DNA of 57,152 bases from Desulfobacterales bacterium (GCA_021737185.1 JAIPEL010000014.1:1-57152), one strand, 5' to 3'; counted from the stretch's first letter, positions 1-9,092 are shown. Translations and numbers: made by a program. Notes: generated by a model not told the origin, from the letters alone.

Positions 1-2
1 AG

Positions 3-188
3 ATGGTCGAAGAGTACTACAACTACTCCCGGCCCGTCTACTGCGCCCAGCACGGCCTGGTCGACGAGCTGACCACCATGGCCGACATGCGAAAGTATCT
101 GTGCGCCTTTGCCGGCGCCGCCTACCAGAACCCCAAGTCGATCTGCCCCCACCACGTCATGCTCACCCCCAGATCCTGCAAAGGCTAA
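3..188 (+). CDS. C-terminal end of an acyl-CoA carboxylase/glutaconyl-CoA decarboxylase-type carboxyltransferase (partial)
   Basis: Only the last 61 residues are inside the window; the frame is open to the left edge, so the true start lies upstream. The tail reads GLVDE, then RKYLCAFAGAAYQNPKSICP and a final LTPR, which resembles from memory the C-terminus of the biotin-dependent carboxyltransferase alpha subunit (glutaconyl-CoA decarboxylase alpha or propionyl/methylcrotonyl-CoA carboxylase beta family). Such enzymes transfer CO2 between acyl-CoA and biotin. It is followed directly by a strong terminator. Its position beside ETF and beta-oxidation genes fits acyl-CoA metabolism. The exact substrate cannot be told from this fragment. 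Confidence 0.6.
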   Translation: MVEEYYNYSRPVYCAQHGLVDELTTMADMRKYLCAFAGAAYQNPKSICPHHVMLTPRSCKG

Positions 189-232
189 AAAAATAGCCGG
201 GCCCCGAAAAACCCGGGGCCGGCTATTTTTTT
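187..232 (+). terminator. Rho-independent terminator of the carboxyltransferase gene
   Basis: A GC-rich stem (AAATAGCCGG...CCCCG at 187-206 pairing with CGGGG...CCGGCTATTT at 214-232, one bulged G) with an AAAAA loop ends in a run of seven T. It starts inside the stop codon. It is A-rich before and T-rich after, so it could act for both strands. Confidence 0.85.
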
Positions 233-354
233 AGCATGATGAAAAGAAAAAGAACGGGCGCTTGTTGACACATCCTTGCGTCGGCAGGACCTCTGCCTCA
301 GCCGCTGCTCAACGGCGAAACGCTATTGCATAAATGTCCTGCCGCCGACAGGCG

Positions 355-397
355 GCTCAAGGGATAAAAAATGCGCAGCATTTTTTATCCCTTGAGC
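355..397 (-). terminator. Perfect 20-bp palindrome at the 3' end of etfA, likely terminator
   Basis: Bases 355-374 and 378-397 are perfect inverse complements around a 3-nt loop. On the minus strand the stem contains the last codons and the stop codon (TAA) of etfA, and its second arm carries a run of six T. It belongs to a set of short stop-codon hairpins seen at several genes here. Confidence 0.6.
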
Positions 398-1362
398 TCC
401 TCGATGGCCTCCTGAAGCTCGGGCAAAAACTCGAGAATGTCGGCGGCCACGCCCACGTCGGCAGCCTGGAAGATCGGGGCCTTCGGATTTTTGTTGACGG
501 CGACGATAAAAGGCGAACCCTTGATACCGCCCAGATGCTGGAAGCTTCCGGAAATGCCGCAGGCAATGTAGACCTTCGGCTTGACGGTCTGACCCGAGGT
601 GCCCACCTGCCTGGATTTTTCCAGCCACTTGGCATCCACAATGGGCCGGGAGCAGGAAACGTCTGCGCCCATGACCTTGGCCAGGTCGAAGACGATCTCC
701 AGGTTCTCTTCGTCTTCGATTCCGCGCCCGATCGACAGCAGGATTTCCGACTTGGTGATGTCCACCTCGCCGACCTCGGCCACCAAGGTTTCCAGGTAGC
801 GGCGCATGAGGGCCGGAGCGGCGCCGGCGTCGCCTGACTTGTCCACCACCTCGCCCGAAGCGGCGGCATCTTCATCCGGGGCAAAAGCGCCGGGCCGGAC
901 GGTCACCACCACGCCGCCGGAGAGGTCGGCAGCCACGTGGGTGCTGACCATGCCGGAAAATTCCTCCCGGATGGCGTTGAGCGTACTGCCTTCCACGCCT
1001 TCGAAATCAACGACGTCGGGCAGGTAGGCCGCATCGAGCTTGATCGACAGCCCGGGGGCCAGGTCCATGCCGAAATGCTCGTGGGGCAGCAGCAAAACCG
1101 CGCCCTTGGGAATGATGTTCACCAGCATCGGGCGGACCGCCTCGGCATTCACGTAGGCCAGGGCCTCGTTGTCGATCTTCCAGACCGCCGGGTAGATCTT
1201 TGCCGCCTCGCTGCAGGCCGAATCCAGTTCGCTTCCGCTGCCGGCGACGACGGCCGTCACCGGCGCCTCCGGATCGATTTTCGCCGCCGCATTGATCAAT
1301 TCATAGGCGGTGTCGTCCGCCTTTCCGTCCTTGTGAAGGATATATGCAAAGATCTCCGCCAT
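385..1362 (-). CDS. etfA: Electron transfer flavoprotein, alpha subunit
   Basis: 325 aa, normal family length. The C-terminal FAD domain starts near residue 253 with the ETF-alpha signature SGQTVKPKVYIACGISGS, followed by QHLGGIKGS and IVAVNKNPKAPIF, the residues that bind the FAD adenine and ribityl groups. The N-terminal half is the ETF domain that packs on EtfB. The start codon overlaps the etfB stop by one base (TAATG), so the two are translationally coupled. As the neighbour of a FadF-like FeS oxidoreductase, this ETF most likely carries electrons from acyl-CoA dehydrogenases to the membrane quinone pool. It is not obviously a bifurcating ETF: no NADH-linked partner is adjacent. Confidence 0.95.
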   Translation of the reverse strand: MAEIFAYILHKDGKADDTAYELINAAAKIDPEAPVTAVVAGSGSELDSACSEAAKIYPAVWKIDNEALAYVNAEAVRPMLVNIIPKGAVLLLPHEHFGMDLAPGLSIKLDAAYLPDVVDFEGVEGSTLNAIREEFSGMVSTHVAADLSGGVVVTVRPGAFAPDEDAAASGEVVDKSGDAGAAPALMRRYLETLVAEVGEVDITKSEILLSIGRGIEDEENLEIVFDLAKVMGADVSCSRPIVDAKWLEKSRQVGTSGQTVKPKVYIACGISGSFQHLGGIKGSPFIVAVNKNPKAPIFQAADVGVAADILEFLPELQEAIEELKG

Positions 1363-2153
1363 TACTTGATCCCTCCTTTGGCCTTGAGCAGTTCAATCAG
1401 TTTCTCGATGATCTCTTCGGTGCTGCCCTCGAGCATCTCGGCCCCCTCGCCCAGCTCGGGCACGAAATAGTCGAGCCGCTTGACCTTTGCCCCGGCCGCG
1501 CCTACGACCCCGGCATCGATTCCCAGATCAGAGACGCCCTTGACCGGGATCTCCACCGAAGCGACCTTCCGGATCCCCCGGATGCCCACATAGCGAGGCT
1601 CGTTGATGCCGGTCTGGATCGACAGGACGCAGGGCAGATCGATCTCGTTCATTTCCTGGTTGCCCCCGGCGATTTCCCGGCCCACCTTGATCTTTTTGTC
1701 GTCGACGACTTCGATCAAGTTTACCAGAGAAGCAAAGGGGTAATCGAGCATGGCGGCCAGCATGCCGCCGACCTGACCGGCGCCGTCGTCGGCCTGGGCG
1801 CCGGTGAGGATCAGGTCATAGCTTCCCTGCTCCACCAGGGCCTTGAGGGTCGTTGCCAGCCCTTTGCCGTCGGAGCCCTCGAAGGCGTCGTCCATCAAAT
1901 GAATTCCGTTGTCCGCTCCCATGGCCATTTCCCTGCGGATGACCTCTTCGGTCTCCTCGTCTCCCACCGACGCCACGGTCACAGTGCCGCCGACCTTGTC
2001 CCGGATCTGGATCGCCTCTTCCACGGCATAGTTGTCCCATTCGTTGACCGAGTATACCAGGTCGTCTCTTTCGATGTCCGTCCCGTCGCCCTTGACCTCG
2101 ATTTCGTTCTCCGAGGAGTCGGGCACACGCTTTACGCAAACCAGAATTTCCAT
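1362..2153 (-). CDS. etfB: Electron transfer flavoprotein, beta subunit
   Basis: 263 aa, typical of EtfB. It opens with MEILVCVKRVPDS and contains AQADDGAGQVGGMLA and the FASLVNLIEV stretch, the nucleotide-binding signature of ETF beta subunits. A good ribosome site (GGGAGGATGAGG) precedes the ATG. It overlaps etfA by one base. The upstream gene on the same strand is the FadF-like membrane FeS oxidoreductase, 218 bp away; that gap carries a degenerate tandem repeat but no obvious terminator, so fadF-etfB-etfA probably form one transcript from the operator-bearing promoter near 4520. Confidence 0.95.
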   Translation of the reverse strand: MEILVCVKRVPDSSENEIEVKGDGTDIERDDLVYSVNEWDNYAVEEAIQIRDKVGGTVTVASVGDEETEEVIRREMAMGADNGIHLMDDAFEGSDGKGLATTLKALVEQGSYDLILTGAQADDGAGQVGGMLAAMLDYPFASLVNLIEVVDDKKIKVGREIAGGNQEMNEIDLPCVLSIQTGINEPRYVGIRGIRKVASVEIPVKGVSDLGIDAGVVGAAGAKVKRLDYFVPELGEGAEMLEGSTEEIIEKLIELLKAKGGIK

Positions 2154-2312
2154 ACCTCATCCTCCCAGAAAGTTGCTTGTTCGATTCCCGTTCACCCGCC
2201 CGGGGGGCGGCTTTTCCCTGTTATTTTGCTGAACCCCTCAACCCTGCTTGCCACGGCGTCTTGTCCGGCGAAGCTGAGAGCGAAGACGGAAGCTCCGGAG
2301 GAGCGAAGCCGG

Positions 2313-2363
2313 GAACCCTGAACCCTGAACCCAGAACCCAGAACCTCTGAACCTTTGAACCTG
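2313..2363. repeat. Degenerate tandem repeat (GAACCCT/GAACCTG units, period 7-8)
   Basis: Between etfB and fadF there are about seven head-to-tail copies of a 7-8 base unit of the form (C)TGAACCC/CAGAACCC/TTGAACC. No coding meaning is visible. Just before it (2275-2312) lies a purine-rich stretch with GAAGCTGAGAGCGAAGACGG-type sequence. Confidence 0.6.
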
Positions 2364-2371
2364 GTTTATTC

Positions 2372-4432
2372 CTATCGCTCCAGATGCCGGTCGATGAGCT
2401 CGGAAAGATCGATGGCCGTCATCTCTCCTTCCAGGCCGCTGGTTTTGATCGCGTCTTCGATGTTGACCATGCAGAACGGGCAGGCGGTCACGATGACATT
2501 GGCACCGGCCTCCTTGGCCATCTCGACCCTGAGCTTGCCCATGCGCGTCTCTTCGATCGGCTCGTAGAAGAGCATGAGCCCGCCGCCGCCGCAGCAAAAG
2601 CTCCGGTCCCGGCAGCGGTCCATCTCCACGCGCCGGATGCCGGGGATCGCATCGATCACCTGCCTTGGGATGTCATAGATGCCGTTGTGGCGCCCCAGGT
2701 AGCACGGATCGTGATAGGTGTAGATTCGGCTGTCGTCTTCTTCCGGCTTCAGCCGGATTTTCTTCCCGGCCACCGCCCGGGCCAGGGTCTGGCTGATGTG
2801 CTCCACCGGCGGAAGGCCGTTGTAGTCCTTGACCAGGGCGTTGAAGGCGTGGGGATCTGCGGTGACGATTCGGGTGGCGCCGCTGTTTACGATCGCCTCG
2901 GTGTTCTGGTCCCGGAGTTCCTGGAAAAGCATCTCTTCTCCGAACCGCCTCACCTCGTGGCCGCTGTCCTTTTCCGTTTTTCCGAGGATCCCGTAGTCGA
3001 TTCCGGCGGCGGCAAGCACCCGGGCCGTGGACCGGGTAATTTCCTGGATTCGGTCGTCGTAGGAAGAAATGCTGTCCACGAAATAGAGGGTGTCGGCCTG
3101 CTCCTTTTTGCCGTCGAGGATCTTGACGGAGAGCTCTTCTTTGAATGCCTCTTCCTGGGTCCATTCCGCCCGCTTTTTTTCCATCATCCCGTAGGGATTG
3201 CCGCGCTTTTCAATGGCCATGAGCGGTTTTTGAAGCGACTGGGGCACGTTGCCCTCGTCGACCATCCCCCGCCGGATATCGACCATCTTGTCGATGTATT
3301 CGATCATCAGGGGGCACTCTTCTTCACAGGCGCCGCAGGTGGTGCACGACCAGATCTCGTCTTCTTCGTAGATTCCGCCGATCAGCGGCTCGTGAGGCGC
3401 AAACTTGCCCTTCAGCGGATAGTGTTTGAAGCTGTAATCCCTGGCCTTGATGCTGATAAACCGAGGGGAAAGCGGCCTGCCCACGGCGTTGGCCGGGCAG
3501 TTTTCCGAACAGCGGCCGCAGTCGGCGCAGGAGTAGAAATCGAGCATGTGCTTCCAGGTGAAGTCCTCGAAATTCTTGACGCCGAAGGTCTCCAGGTCGT
3601 CGAGCTGATCGTCGCCCACCCCCCAGCGGACCGGCTTGACCGATCCCTTGTCCAGCTTCATGAAAAAGACATTGAAGATCGAGGTGATCACGTGAAAATG
3701 CTTGCCCAGGGGCAGGAAGCACAGGAAAAAGAAAAAGGTCAGGTCGTGGACGAAGAAGCTGACCATATGCAGCCCCTGCAGGGTGCCGTCGGAACTGTTG
3801 GCAAGCCACTGCTTGAAAATCCAGGCCAGGGAGCCCGGGGCGATCAGCATGACCTCGACTCCCGCCTGTTGCTGGGCTGCCGCTTTTGAAGCATCGAAAA
3901 GGCTCTCGGACACCATGAGAATGGCAATGAGCCCCAGGACCAGGATCGCCTCGCCGGTGTGGTCTTTTCCGTATTTTTCAGGCACTGCGTACCGCGCCGG
4001 CTTGAAAATTCCCCGGCGAATTGCGGCGACCACGGCCACCACGAAGACCATCGTGGCCGCGTAGTCCTTGAGCACGTGATAGACGTGCCCGGCTGCGCCG
4101 TCCAGGCCCGGAAAGACGAATCCGGCGTGGAAACCGAGAATCACCAGGGAGATCGAACGGATGGAAAGAATCAGAAAGCCGGCAAACAGCAGAATGTGCA
4201 GCACCCCGGCCAGCATGTAGCGCGGCTGCTTGTATTGGGCCAGCCAGAGTTTGAGAACGTTTTTCAGCCGTGCTGCAATCCGGTCGAACCGAAAATCCGG
4301 CTTGGCGCGCACCAGGGGGGCCACGCGTCGGGCGATGATGTAGGCAAAAATCCCCACCCCGGCCAGCGGAATGAGCAAGGCCAATATCTGCGTCGGCAGG
4401 AGCATGCCCGGAGAAACGATCACAGGTTCCAT
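2372..4432 (-). CDS. fadF: Membrane FeS oxidoreductase, ETF:menaquinone oxidoreductase type (FadF/DUF224-like)
   Basis: 686 aa. The first ~270 residues hold about five or six membrane helices of the NarI/heme-b type (for example IPLAGVGIFAYIIARRV, VLHILLFAGFLIL, FFVHDLTFFFFLCFLPLGKH) with His residues suited to heme ligation. Then come two [4Fe-4S] motifs, CADCGRCSENCP (about residue 300) and CTTCGACEEECP (about 365), and a C-terminal pair of HdrD-like CCG motifs (HDPCYLGRHN; FCCGGGG; ACPFCMVN). This is the architecture of the proteins that link ETF to menaquinone in anaerobic and Gram-positive beta-oxidation. Placement directly upstream of etfBA supports that role. A sigma-70-like promoter overlapped by a FadR-type operator lies about 85 bp upstream. 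The link to quinone is family knowledge plus context, not shown by sequence alone. Confidence 0.9.
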   Translation of the reverse strand: MEPVIVSPGMLLPTQILALLIPLAGVGIFAYIIARRVAPLVRAKPDFRFDRIAARLKNVLKLWLAQYKQPRYMLAGVLHILLFAGFLILSIRSISLVILGFHAGFVFPGLDGAAGHVYHVLKDYAATMVFVVAVVAAIRRGIFKPARYAVPEKYGKDHTGEAILVLGLIAILMVSESLFDASKAAAQQQAGVEVMLIAPGSLAWIFKQWLANSSDGTLQGLHMVSFFVHDLTFFFFLCFLPLGKHFHVITSIFNVFFMKLDKGSVKPVRWGVGDDQLDDLETFGVKNFEDFTWKHMLDFYSCADCGRCSENCPANAVGRPLSPRFISIKARDYSFKHYPLKGKFAPHEPLIGGIYEEDEIWSCTTCGACEEECPLMIEYIDKMVDIRRGMVDEGNVPQSLQKPLMAIEKRGNPYGMMEKKRAEWTQEEAFKEELSVKILDGKKEQADTLYFVDSISSYDDRIQEITRSTARVLAAAGIDYGILGKTEKDSGHEVRRFGEEMLFQELRDQNTEAIVNSGATRIVTADPHAFNALVKDYNGLPPVEHISQTLARAVAGKKIRLKPEEDDSRIYTYHDPCYLGRHNGIYDIPRQVIDAIPGIRRVEMDRCRDRSFCCGGGGLMLFYEPIEETRMGKLRVEMAKEAGANVIVTACPFCMVNIEDAIKTSGLEGEMTAIDLSELIDRHLER

Positions 4433-4500
4433 TTTTCCCTTTTTTTCTCCCTTGGTTTATTGTATTGAATTTACCGTATCTTATCCTGTTTCATGACAAA

Positions 4501-4544
4501 TGAATGAACATTCATTCATTATCAACGGAACGACACCGCGTCAA
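4501..4544 (-). promoter_or_regulatory. Promoter of fadF-etfBA with FadR-type operator
   Basis: On the minus strand a -35 TTGACG (4544-4539) and a -10 GATAAT (4523-4518) are 15 bases apart. The operator TGAATGA-ACAT-TCATTCA lies at 4501-4518, touching the -10 box and covering the start region. The 7-bp half sites are perfectly inverted. It matches the Bacillus FadR box (recalled consensus TGAATGAMTANTCATTCA) at all but one position. Two sister sites lie at 9093-9110 and 21325-21342. Confidence 0.8.
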
Positions 4545-4556
4545 GAAAAAAAAATA

Positions 4557-4573
4557 TAGCCACTTTGTGGCTA
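4557..4573. other. Small perfect hairpin upstream of fadD
   Basis: TAGCCAC-TTT-GTGGCTA forms a 7-bp perfect stem with a 3-nt loop, 147 bases before the fadD start. Its role is unknown; it could be a second regulator site or a leader hairpin. Confidence 0.35.
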
Positions 4574-4720
4574 AGATATAACTACACGACCCTACCATAC
4601 CCCGGCATCTGGAGCAAGCGGATTCATCGGGTTGTGGCCGCCAACGCCCGGCAAAGGCGGCACACAGCCCAGCGGCAGGGCCTGCTTCTTACCCACGCGC
4701 AAAGAGACAAGGAGGGCACC

Positions 4721-6421
4721 TTGGCGACGAAAATCGGTTATTCGGACAAACCGTGGCTAGCCAGCTACGAGGAAGGCGTTCCGGAGCACGTAGACTACGA
4801 AACCGCCTGCCTGCCTGAATTTTTGGCACGCTCCGCGGCGGATTTCCCCGACACGATGGCGTTGTCCTTTCAGGGGTATTCGGTCACATACCGGCAGCTA
4901 GAGGAGATGGTCGACCGGTTTGCCACGGTCCTGACCGGGTTCGGCATCGGCAAAGGAGATGCCGTGGCCCTGCTGCTGCCCAACGTGATCCCCTGCGTGG
5001 CGGCCTATTACGCGATCCTGAAAATCGGGGCGGTGGCGGTCATGAACAATCCGCTGTATTCGGACCGGGAGTTGGAGTACCAATTCAACGACTCTGGCTC
5101 CACCGCTCTGGTCACCCTCGATCTTCTGGGAAACCGCATGATCGATCTGCGCCCGAAGACCAAAATCCGCCAAATCGTGATCACCTCCATCGGGGACTAT
5201 CTTCCCTGGCCTAAAAGCTGGCTGTTTCCCCTCGTTGCCAAGAAAAAGAAGCTGGCCGCAGACGTCAAATCCGCCCAGGACGTCTACCGATGGAAGGACG
5301 TGCTGGCAAACACGCGGCCGGACCCGCCGAAGGCGCCCCTGGACTTTGCCGACGTCGCCCAGTACCAGTACACCGGCGGCACCACCGGCGTTTCCAAGGG
5401 CGTTATACTCACCCACGGCAACCTCAGCAAACAGGTGCAGCAGATCAGGACCTGGTTTCCCAATCTGAGGGCGGGCGAAGAAATCATGCTCGGGGCGCTT
5501 CCCTTCTTTCACGTGTTCGGCCTTTCCACGTCCATGAACTTCGCCATTTACATGGGATGGGGGAACATCCTCGTTCCCAAGCCCCAGCCGGACCCCCTGC
5601 TGGAAGCGATGGCCAAGTTCAGGCCCACCTTCGCCCCCCTGGTGCCGACCATGTTCATCGGGCTGCTGAACCACCCGAAAATCGACCGGACCGATCTGAC
5701 CTCCATCAAGGGGTGCTTTTCCGGAAGCGCCCCGCTTCCCGTCGAGGTGATCCGGGATTTCGAGAAAAAGACGAAAGCCGTCATCGTCGAAGGCTACGGC
5801 CTGACCGAGACCACGCCGGTGACCCACATCAACCCCTTTTCCGGCGGCAAGCGAAAGATCGGCAGCATCGGGATTCCAATCCCCGACACCGAGTGCCGCA
5901 TCGTGGCTCTGGAAGGAGGGATCGACGACGTCCCGGTGGGAGAATCCGGAGAAGTGCTGATCCGAGGTCCCCAGGTGATGACGGGGTACCTCGACAAGCC
6001 CGAGGAAACCGCCGCCACCCTCACCAAGGACGGATGGCTCCACACCGGAGACATCGGCAAGATGGACGAGGAGGGCTACTTTTATATCGTCGACCGGAAA
6101 AAGGACATGATCATCTCCGGCGGATTCAACATCTACCCCCGGGACATCGAGGAGGTCTTTTTCGAACATCCCAAGGTCATGGAGGCCACCGCCATCGGCA
6201 TTCCCCACCCCAAGCGGGGCGAAGCGGTCAAGGTGTTCGTGGTTCCCATGGAGGGCGCGGCGCTCACCGAGGCCGAGCTCATGGAGTTTATCCAGCCGAA
6301 GCTGGCCAAGTACAAGTGGCCCGAATCGATCGAATTTAGAAAGGAGCTGCCCAAAACCAACGTGGGCAAGGTGCTGAAAAAAGACCTGCGCGCCGAAGTC
6401 CTGGGAAAAGAGAAGAAATAA
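4721..6421 (+). CDS. fadD: Long-chain acyl-CoA synthetase (AMP-forming fatty-acid:CoA ligase)
   Basis: 566 aa from a TTG start chosen because AAGGAGG lies 5 bases upstream (4709-4715); the reading frame extends 52 codons further upstream but those residues look non-coding. ANL-family motifs are in order: the P-loop YTGGTTGVSKG (about residue 217), the adenylation motif GYGLTETTP (about 357), GWLHTGDIG (about 438) and the C-terminal lysine motif KTNVGKVLKKDL near the end. It activates fatty acids to acyl-CoA with ATP. It is divergent from fadF; the FadR-type operator at 4501-4518 is about 200 bp upstream, so it may share that control. A strong terminator follows immediately. Confidence 0.9.
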   Translation: MATKIGYSDKPWLASYEEGVPEHVDYETACLPEFLARSAADFPDTMALSFQGYSVTYRQLEEMVDRFATVLTGFGIGKGDAVALLLPNVIPCVAAYYAILKIGAVAVMNNPLYSDRELEYQFNDSGSTALVTLDLLGNRMIDLRPKTKIRQIVITSIGDYLPWPKSWLFPLVAKKKKLAADVKSAQDVYRWKDVLANTRPDPPKAPLDFADVAQYQYTGGTTGVSKGVILTHGNLSKQVQQIRTWFPNLRAGEEIMLGALPFFHVFGLSTSMNFAIYMGWGNILVPKPQPDPLLEAMAKFRPTFAPLVPTMFIGLLNHPKIDRTDLTSIKGCFSGSAPLPVEVIRDFEKKTKAVIVEGYGLTETTPVTHINPFSGGKRKIGSIGIPIPDTECRIVALEGGIDDVPVGESGEVLIRGPQVMTGYLDKPEETAATLTKDGWLHTGDIGKMDEEGYFYIVDRKKDMIISGGFNIYPRDIEEVFFEHPKVMEATAIGIPHPKRGEAVKVFVVPMEGAALTEAELMEFIQPKLAKYKWPESIEFRKELPKTNVGKVLKKDLRAEVLGKEKK

Positions 6422-6463
6422 AAAAAGCGGGCAGGCCGAAGAAAACGGCCTGCCCGCTTTTTT
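6421..6463 (+). terminator. Rho-independent terminator of fadD
   Basis: An 18-bp stem (6421-6438 with 6446-6463; core GCGGGCAGGCCG) with a 7-nt loop, flanked by A6 and T7 runs. It begins at the last base of the stop codon and is symmetrical, so it can serve both strands. Confidence 0.9.
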
Positions 6464-6553
6464 TATTCCAGTAGTTGAAACGATATTTATAGAATCGCGG
6501 TCCCGCATTCAATGCAGGTAGGCAATGATTGACCCCCCTGCTATATTTGTAAG

Positions 6554-6573
6554 CAAATCGCGGCAGCGATTTG
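6554..6573 (-). terminator. Stop-proximal hairpin of the acyl-CoA dehydrogenase gene
   Basis: CAAATCGC-GGCA-GCGATTTG: an 8-bp perfect stem directly after the TAA of the gene. The same hairpin with one compensated base pair follows the AOR stop at 33274-33297. There is no T-run, so termination is uncertain. Confidence 0.5.
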
Positions 6574-6574
6574 A

Positions 6575-8389
6575 TTACCCGCCGAACGACTCTTCGGAGA
6601 TCTCGATGGCAGCCGGGTTCATGGCCATGATGGCCTCCATTTTGCCCATGGTGATGGGCAGCATCTGGCCGGCGAAGAAGTCGATGCTTTTGATCTGCCC
6701 CTCGTAGAAGGCGACGTCCTTTTTCTTTGCCCCTTTTTCGAGCTTTTGCGCCGCCAGCACCGCGCGCCAAAGCAGCATCCAGGCCATGACCACGTCACCG
6801 GTGACCATCATGAAGGGGTGCGCGAAGGAAAACGCTTCCAGAACCTTGGGGGACATGGCCGTGGCCCCGATCTGCATGCCGACCTCGGCCAGCCGGTTGA
6901 TCGCCTTTTCCGTGGCAGCGGCCGGCGCCTGAAGCACGTCGATCTGCTTGGCCTGGGCCACGATCTGCTGCATCTCGCCAAGCAGGTCCATGACCGGCTT
7001 TCCCTTGTTCATCCCCAGCTTTCGGCCCAGCAGGTCCATGGCCTGTATGCCGTTGGTCCCCTCGTAGATCAGGGTGATGCGCACGTCCCGCAGAAGCTGC
7101 TCCAGCGGATAGTCCTTGATGTAGCCGTAGCCGCCGTATACCTGAAGCGCCGTGCTGCAGATCTCAAAGGCCCGCTCCGTAACGTACCCCTTGCAGATCG
7201 GGATCAGCACGTCGGCAATCCCCTGCCACTTGGCCGTTTCGTCTGCGTCTGCGGCCACCTTGATGCGGTCCTCGCAAAGTCCGGCATAGTAAAGGAGGCT
7301 TCTCATCCCTTCGGTGAACGCCTTCATGGTGATCAGCATCCGCCGCACGTCCGGGTGCTGGATGATCGGGACCGACGGGGCGTCCTTATCCATCATCTTG
7401 AGCAGGTTCTTGCCCTGGACCCGCTCCCTGGCATAGTTGAGCGCGTACAGGTAGGCATTGGATGCGCAGGTATAGCCCTGCAGCCCCACCAGGAGCCGCG
7501 CATCGTTCATCATCAGAAACATGGCCCGCATGCCCTTGTTTTCCTCGCCCAGCAGCAGCCCCCGGCACCCGCCTTTTCCGCCCATGGTCAGCGAGCAGGT
7601 AGAATTGCCGTGGATTCCCATCTTTTCCTCGATGCCGGTGCAGACCACGTCGTTGAGTTCGCCGAGGCTGCCGTCCTCGTTCACCCAAAATTTCGGCACG
7701 ATGAACAGCGAAATCCCCTTGGTGCCCGCAGGAGCCCCTTCGATCCGGGCCAGGACCGGGTGGATGATGTTTTCGGCCATGTCGTGCTCGCCGCTGGAAA
7801 TGAAGATCTTGCTGCCGGCAATCGAATAGGTGCCGTCGTCGTTTTTGACCGCCGCTGTGGTCAGTGCGCCCACGTCTGATCCGGCTTCGGGTTCGGTGAG
7901 CAGCATGGTGCCGGTCCATTCGCCGGTATACATCTTCTTTAAAAACATCTTTTTTTGCTGCTCGGTGCCGAAGGCTTCCACGAGTTTTCCGGCCCCGTGG
8001 GTAAGACCGGAATACATCATGAAGGCGTAGTTGGCGCCCACCAGATAGTCGCTGGCCGCAAGGGCCACGCAGGTGGGCATTCCCTGGCCGCCGTATTCCG
8101 GGTCTTCGGGCATGGCCAGCCATTCGCCTTCCTTGTAAAGCTCCCACACCCGGTGGAAGCATTCCGGCACAGTCACCTTTCCGTCTTCGAAGACGCACCC
8201 TTGCCGATCGCTTTCCTCCCGGGTGGGCAGGATCTCCTTGACCGCCAGGTTCCGGGCCTCGGTCACGACCATATCGATGGTTTTTTTCGTAAACTCCTGG
8301 AAACGCTCATGCTCGCTGAGCTGCTCCACCTCGAACTGCTCATGCAGCACGAAATCGATGTCCCTGCGGTCTGCGATAATCTGTGCCAT
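6575..8389 (-). CDS. Acyl-CoA dehydrogenase (long, ~600-aa subfamily)
   Basis: 604 aa, longer than the ~380-aa classic enzymes and matching the subfamily with an extra C-terminal acyl-CoA dehydrogenase-like domain. FAD-binding and substrate signatures are visible: MLLTEPEAGSDVG, GSKIFISSGEHD, the helix RLLVGLQGYTCASNAYLYA, and the QVYGGYGYIKDYPLEQLLRDVRI region near the active site, with the YEGTNGIQAMDLLGRK motif that follows. It makes the 2-enoyl-CoA of beta-oxidation and hands electrons to ETF. It lies 61 bp (or less, depending on transcript) downstream of the TetR gene on the same strand, so both probably form one autoregulated operon. The substrate chain length cannot be read from sequence. 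Confidence 0.9.
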   Translation of the reverse strand: MAQIIADRRDIDFVLHEQFEVEQLSEHERFQEFTKKTIDMVVTEARNLAVKEILPTREESDRQGCVFEDGKVTVPECFHRVWELYKEGEWLAMPEDPEYGGQGMPTCVALAASDYLVGANYAFMMYSGLTHGAGKLVEAFGTEQQKKMFLKKMYTGEWTGTMLLTEPEAGSDVGALTTAAVKNDDGTYSIAGSKIFISSGEHDMAENIIHPVLARIEGAPAGTKGISLFIVPKFWVNEDGSLGELNDVVCTGIEEKMGIHGNSTCSLTMGGKGGCRGLLLGEENKGMRAMFLMMNDARLLVGLQGYTCASNAYLYALNYARERVQGKNLLKMMDKDAPSVPIIQHPDVRRMLITMKAFTEGMRSLLYYAGLCEDRIKVAADADETAKWQGIADVLIPICKGYVTERAFEICSTALQVYGGYGYIKDYPLEQLLRDVRITLIYEGTNGIQAMDLLGRKLGMNKGKPVMDLLGEMQQIVAQAKQIDVLQAPAAATEKAINRLAEVGMQIGATAMSPKVLEAFSFAHPFMMVTGDVVMAWMLLWRAVLAAQKLEKGAKKKDVAFYEGQIKSIDFFAGQMLPITMGKMEAIMAMNPAAIEISEESFGG

Positions 8390-8450
8390 GATTGCCCTTC
8401 TCCTTTTCTCCGGATGGCGTGCCTACGGCCCATGGGCCGCGATGATTTTT

Positions 8451-9047
8451 TCAGTCTCGGTCGTCGACTCCGATGCCGCGGACAAATAGATCGACCAGAG
8501 GATCGGCCATCGAGGTCAGGTCGTAGTCCTTTTCGGCATGGAGCCAGGTGTTGATCACTTCGTCCACCGCGCCGATGATAAATCGCCGCACCAGGCCGAG
8601 GTACAGCTCCTTTCGTATGCTTCCTTCCTGCTGGCCCTGTTCGACGATCTGAGACACGATATCCATATACATTTTCGACATCGCGCGGATCTGGGGTTCC
8701 GCCCGGCGGCTGGTCTGGTGCGTCTCGGACTGATAGACGACGGCCATGTTCCGGTCCTGCTGGAATTCTTCGAGGTGCCGTCGAATCAGGCTTCGCAGCT
8801 TTTCGATGGCGGATCCTTGGCTGTCGACTCCCTGCCGGAAGCGTTCGAACACCTGCTTGGTCTTGTAGCTGAAAAACTGGACGAGAATGTCTTCCTTGTT
8901 CTTGAAATAGAGATAGATCGTTCCATCGGCCACCTGCGCTTCTTTGGCGATCTGGGAAATGGTCGACTGGAAAAATCCCTGCTCTGCAAAGACCTTGATG
9001 GCCGCTTCCAGGATTCGGTGATACTTATCGTTGGTTTTGGCTTTCAA
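8451..9047 (-). CDS. fadR: TetR-family regulator of fatty-acid degradation (Bacillus FadR-like)
   Basis: 198 aa from a TTG start at 9047, preceded by AAAAGGAG. An ATG at 9107 is in frame, but it lies within the operator and at or before the likely transcription start, so it is unlikely. The N-terminal HTH contains STISQIAKEAQVADGTIYLYFKNKEDIL, very close to Bacillus FadR as I remember it; the rest is the helical acyl-CoA-binding domain. Its own promoter carries a FadR-type box. Established for Bacillus FadR: it represses fad, lcf and etf genes and is released by long-chain acyl-CoA. Here the same three gene types carry the box. It is not related to the GntR-type FadR of E. coli. Confidence 0.85.
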   Translation of the reverse strand: MKAKTNDKYHRILEAAIKVFAEQGFFQSTISQIAKEAQVADGTIYLYFKNKEDILVQFFSYKTKQVFERFRQGVDSQGSAIEKLRSLIRRHLEEFQQDRNMAVVYQSETHQTSRRAEPQIRAMSKMYMDIVSQIVEQGQQEGSIRKELYLGLVRRFIIGAVDEVINTWLHAEKDYDLTSMADPLVDLFVRGIGVDDRD

Positions 9048-9092
9048 TCTGATGAAAAGCTCCTTTTCCCGGACGATCGTCGGCCGGCAATC

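Noticed and set aside
2372..3889. Long plus-strand frame opposite fadF, and similar long frames opposite other genes
   Set aside because: They are antisense shadows of GC-rich genes; no start sites or family motifs.
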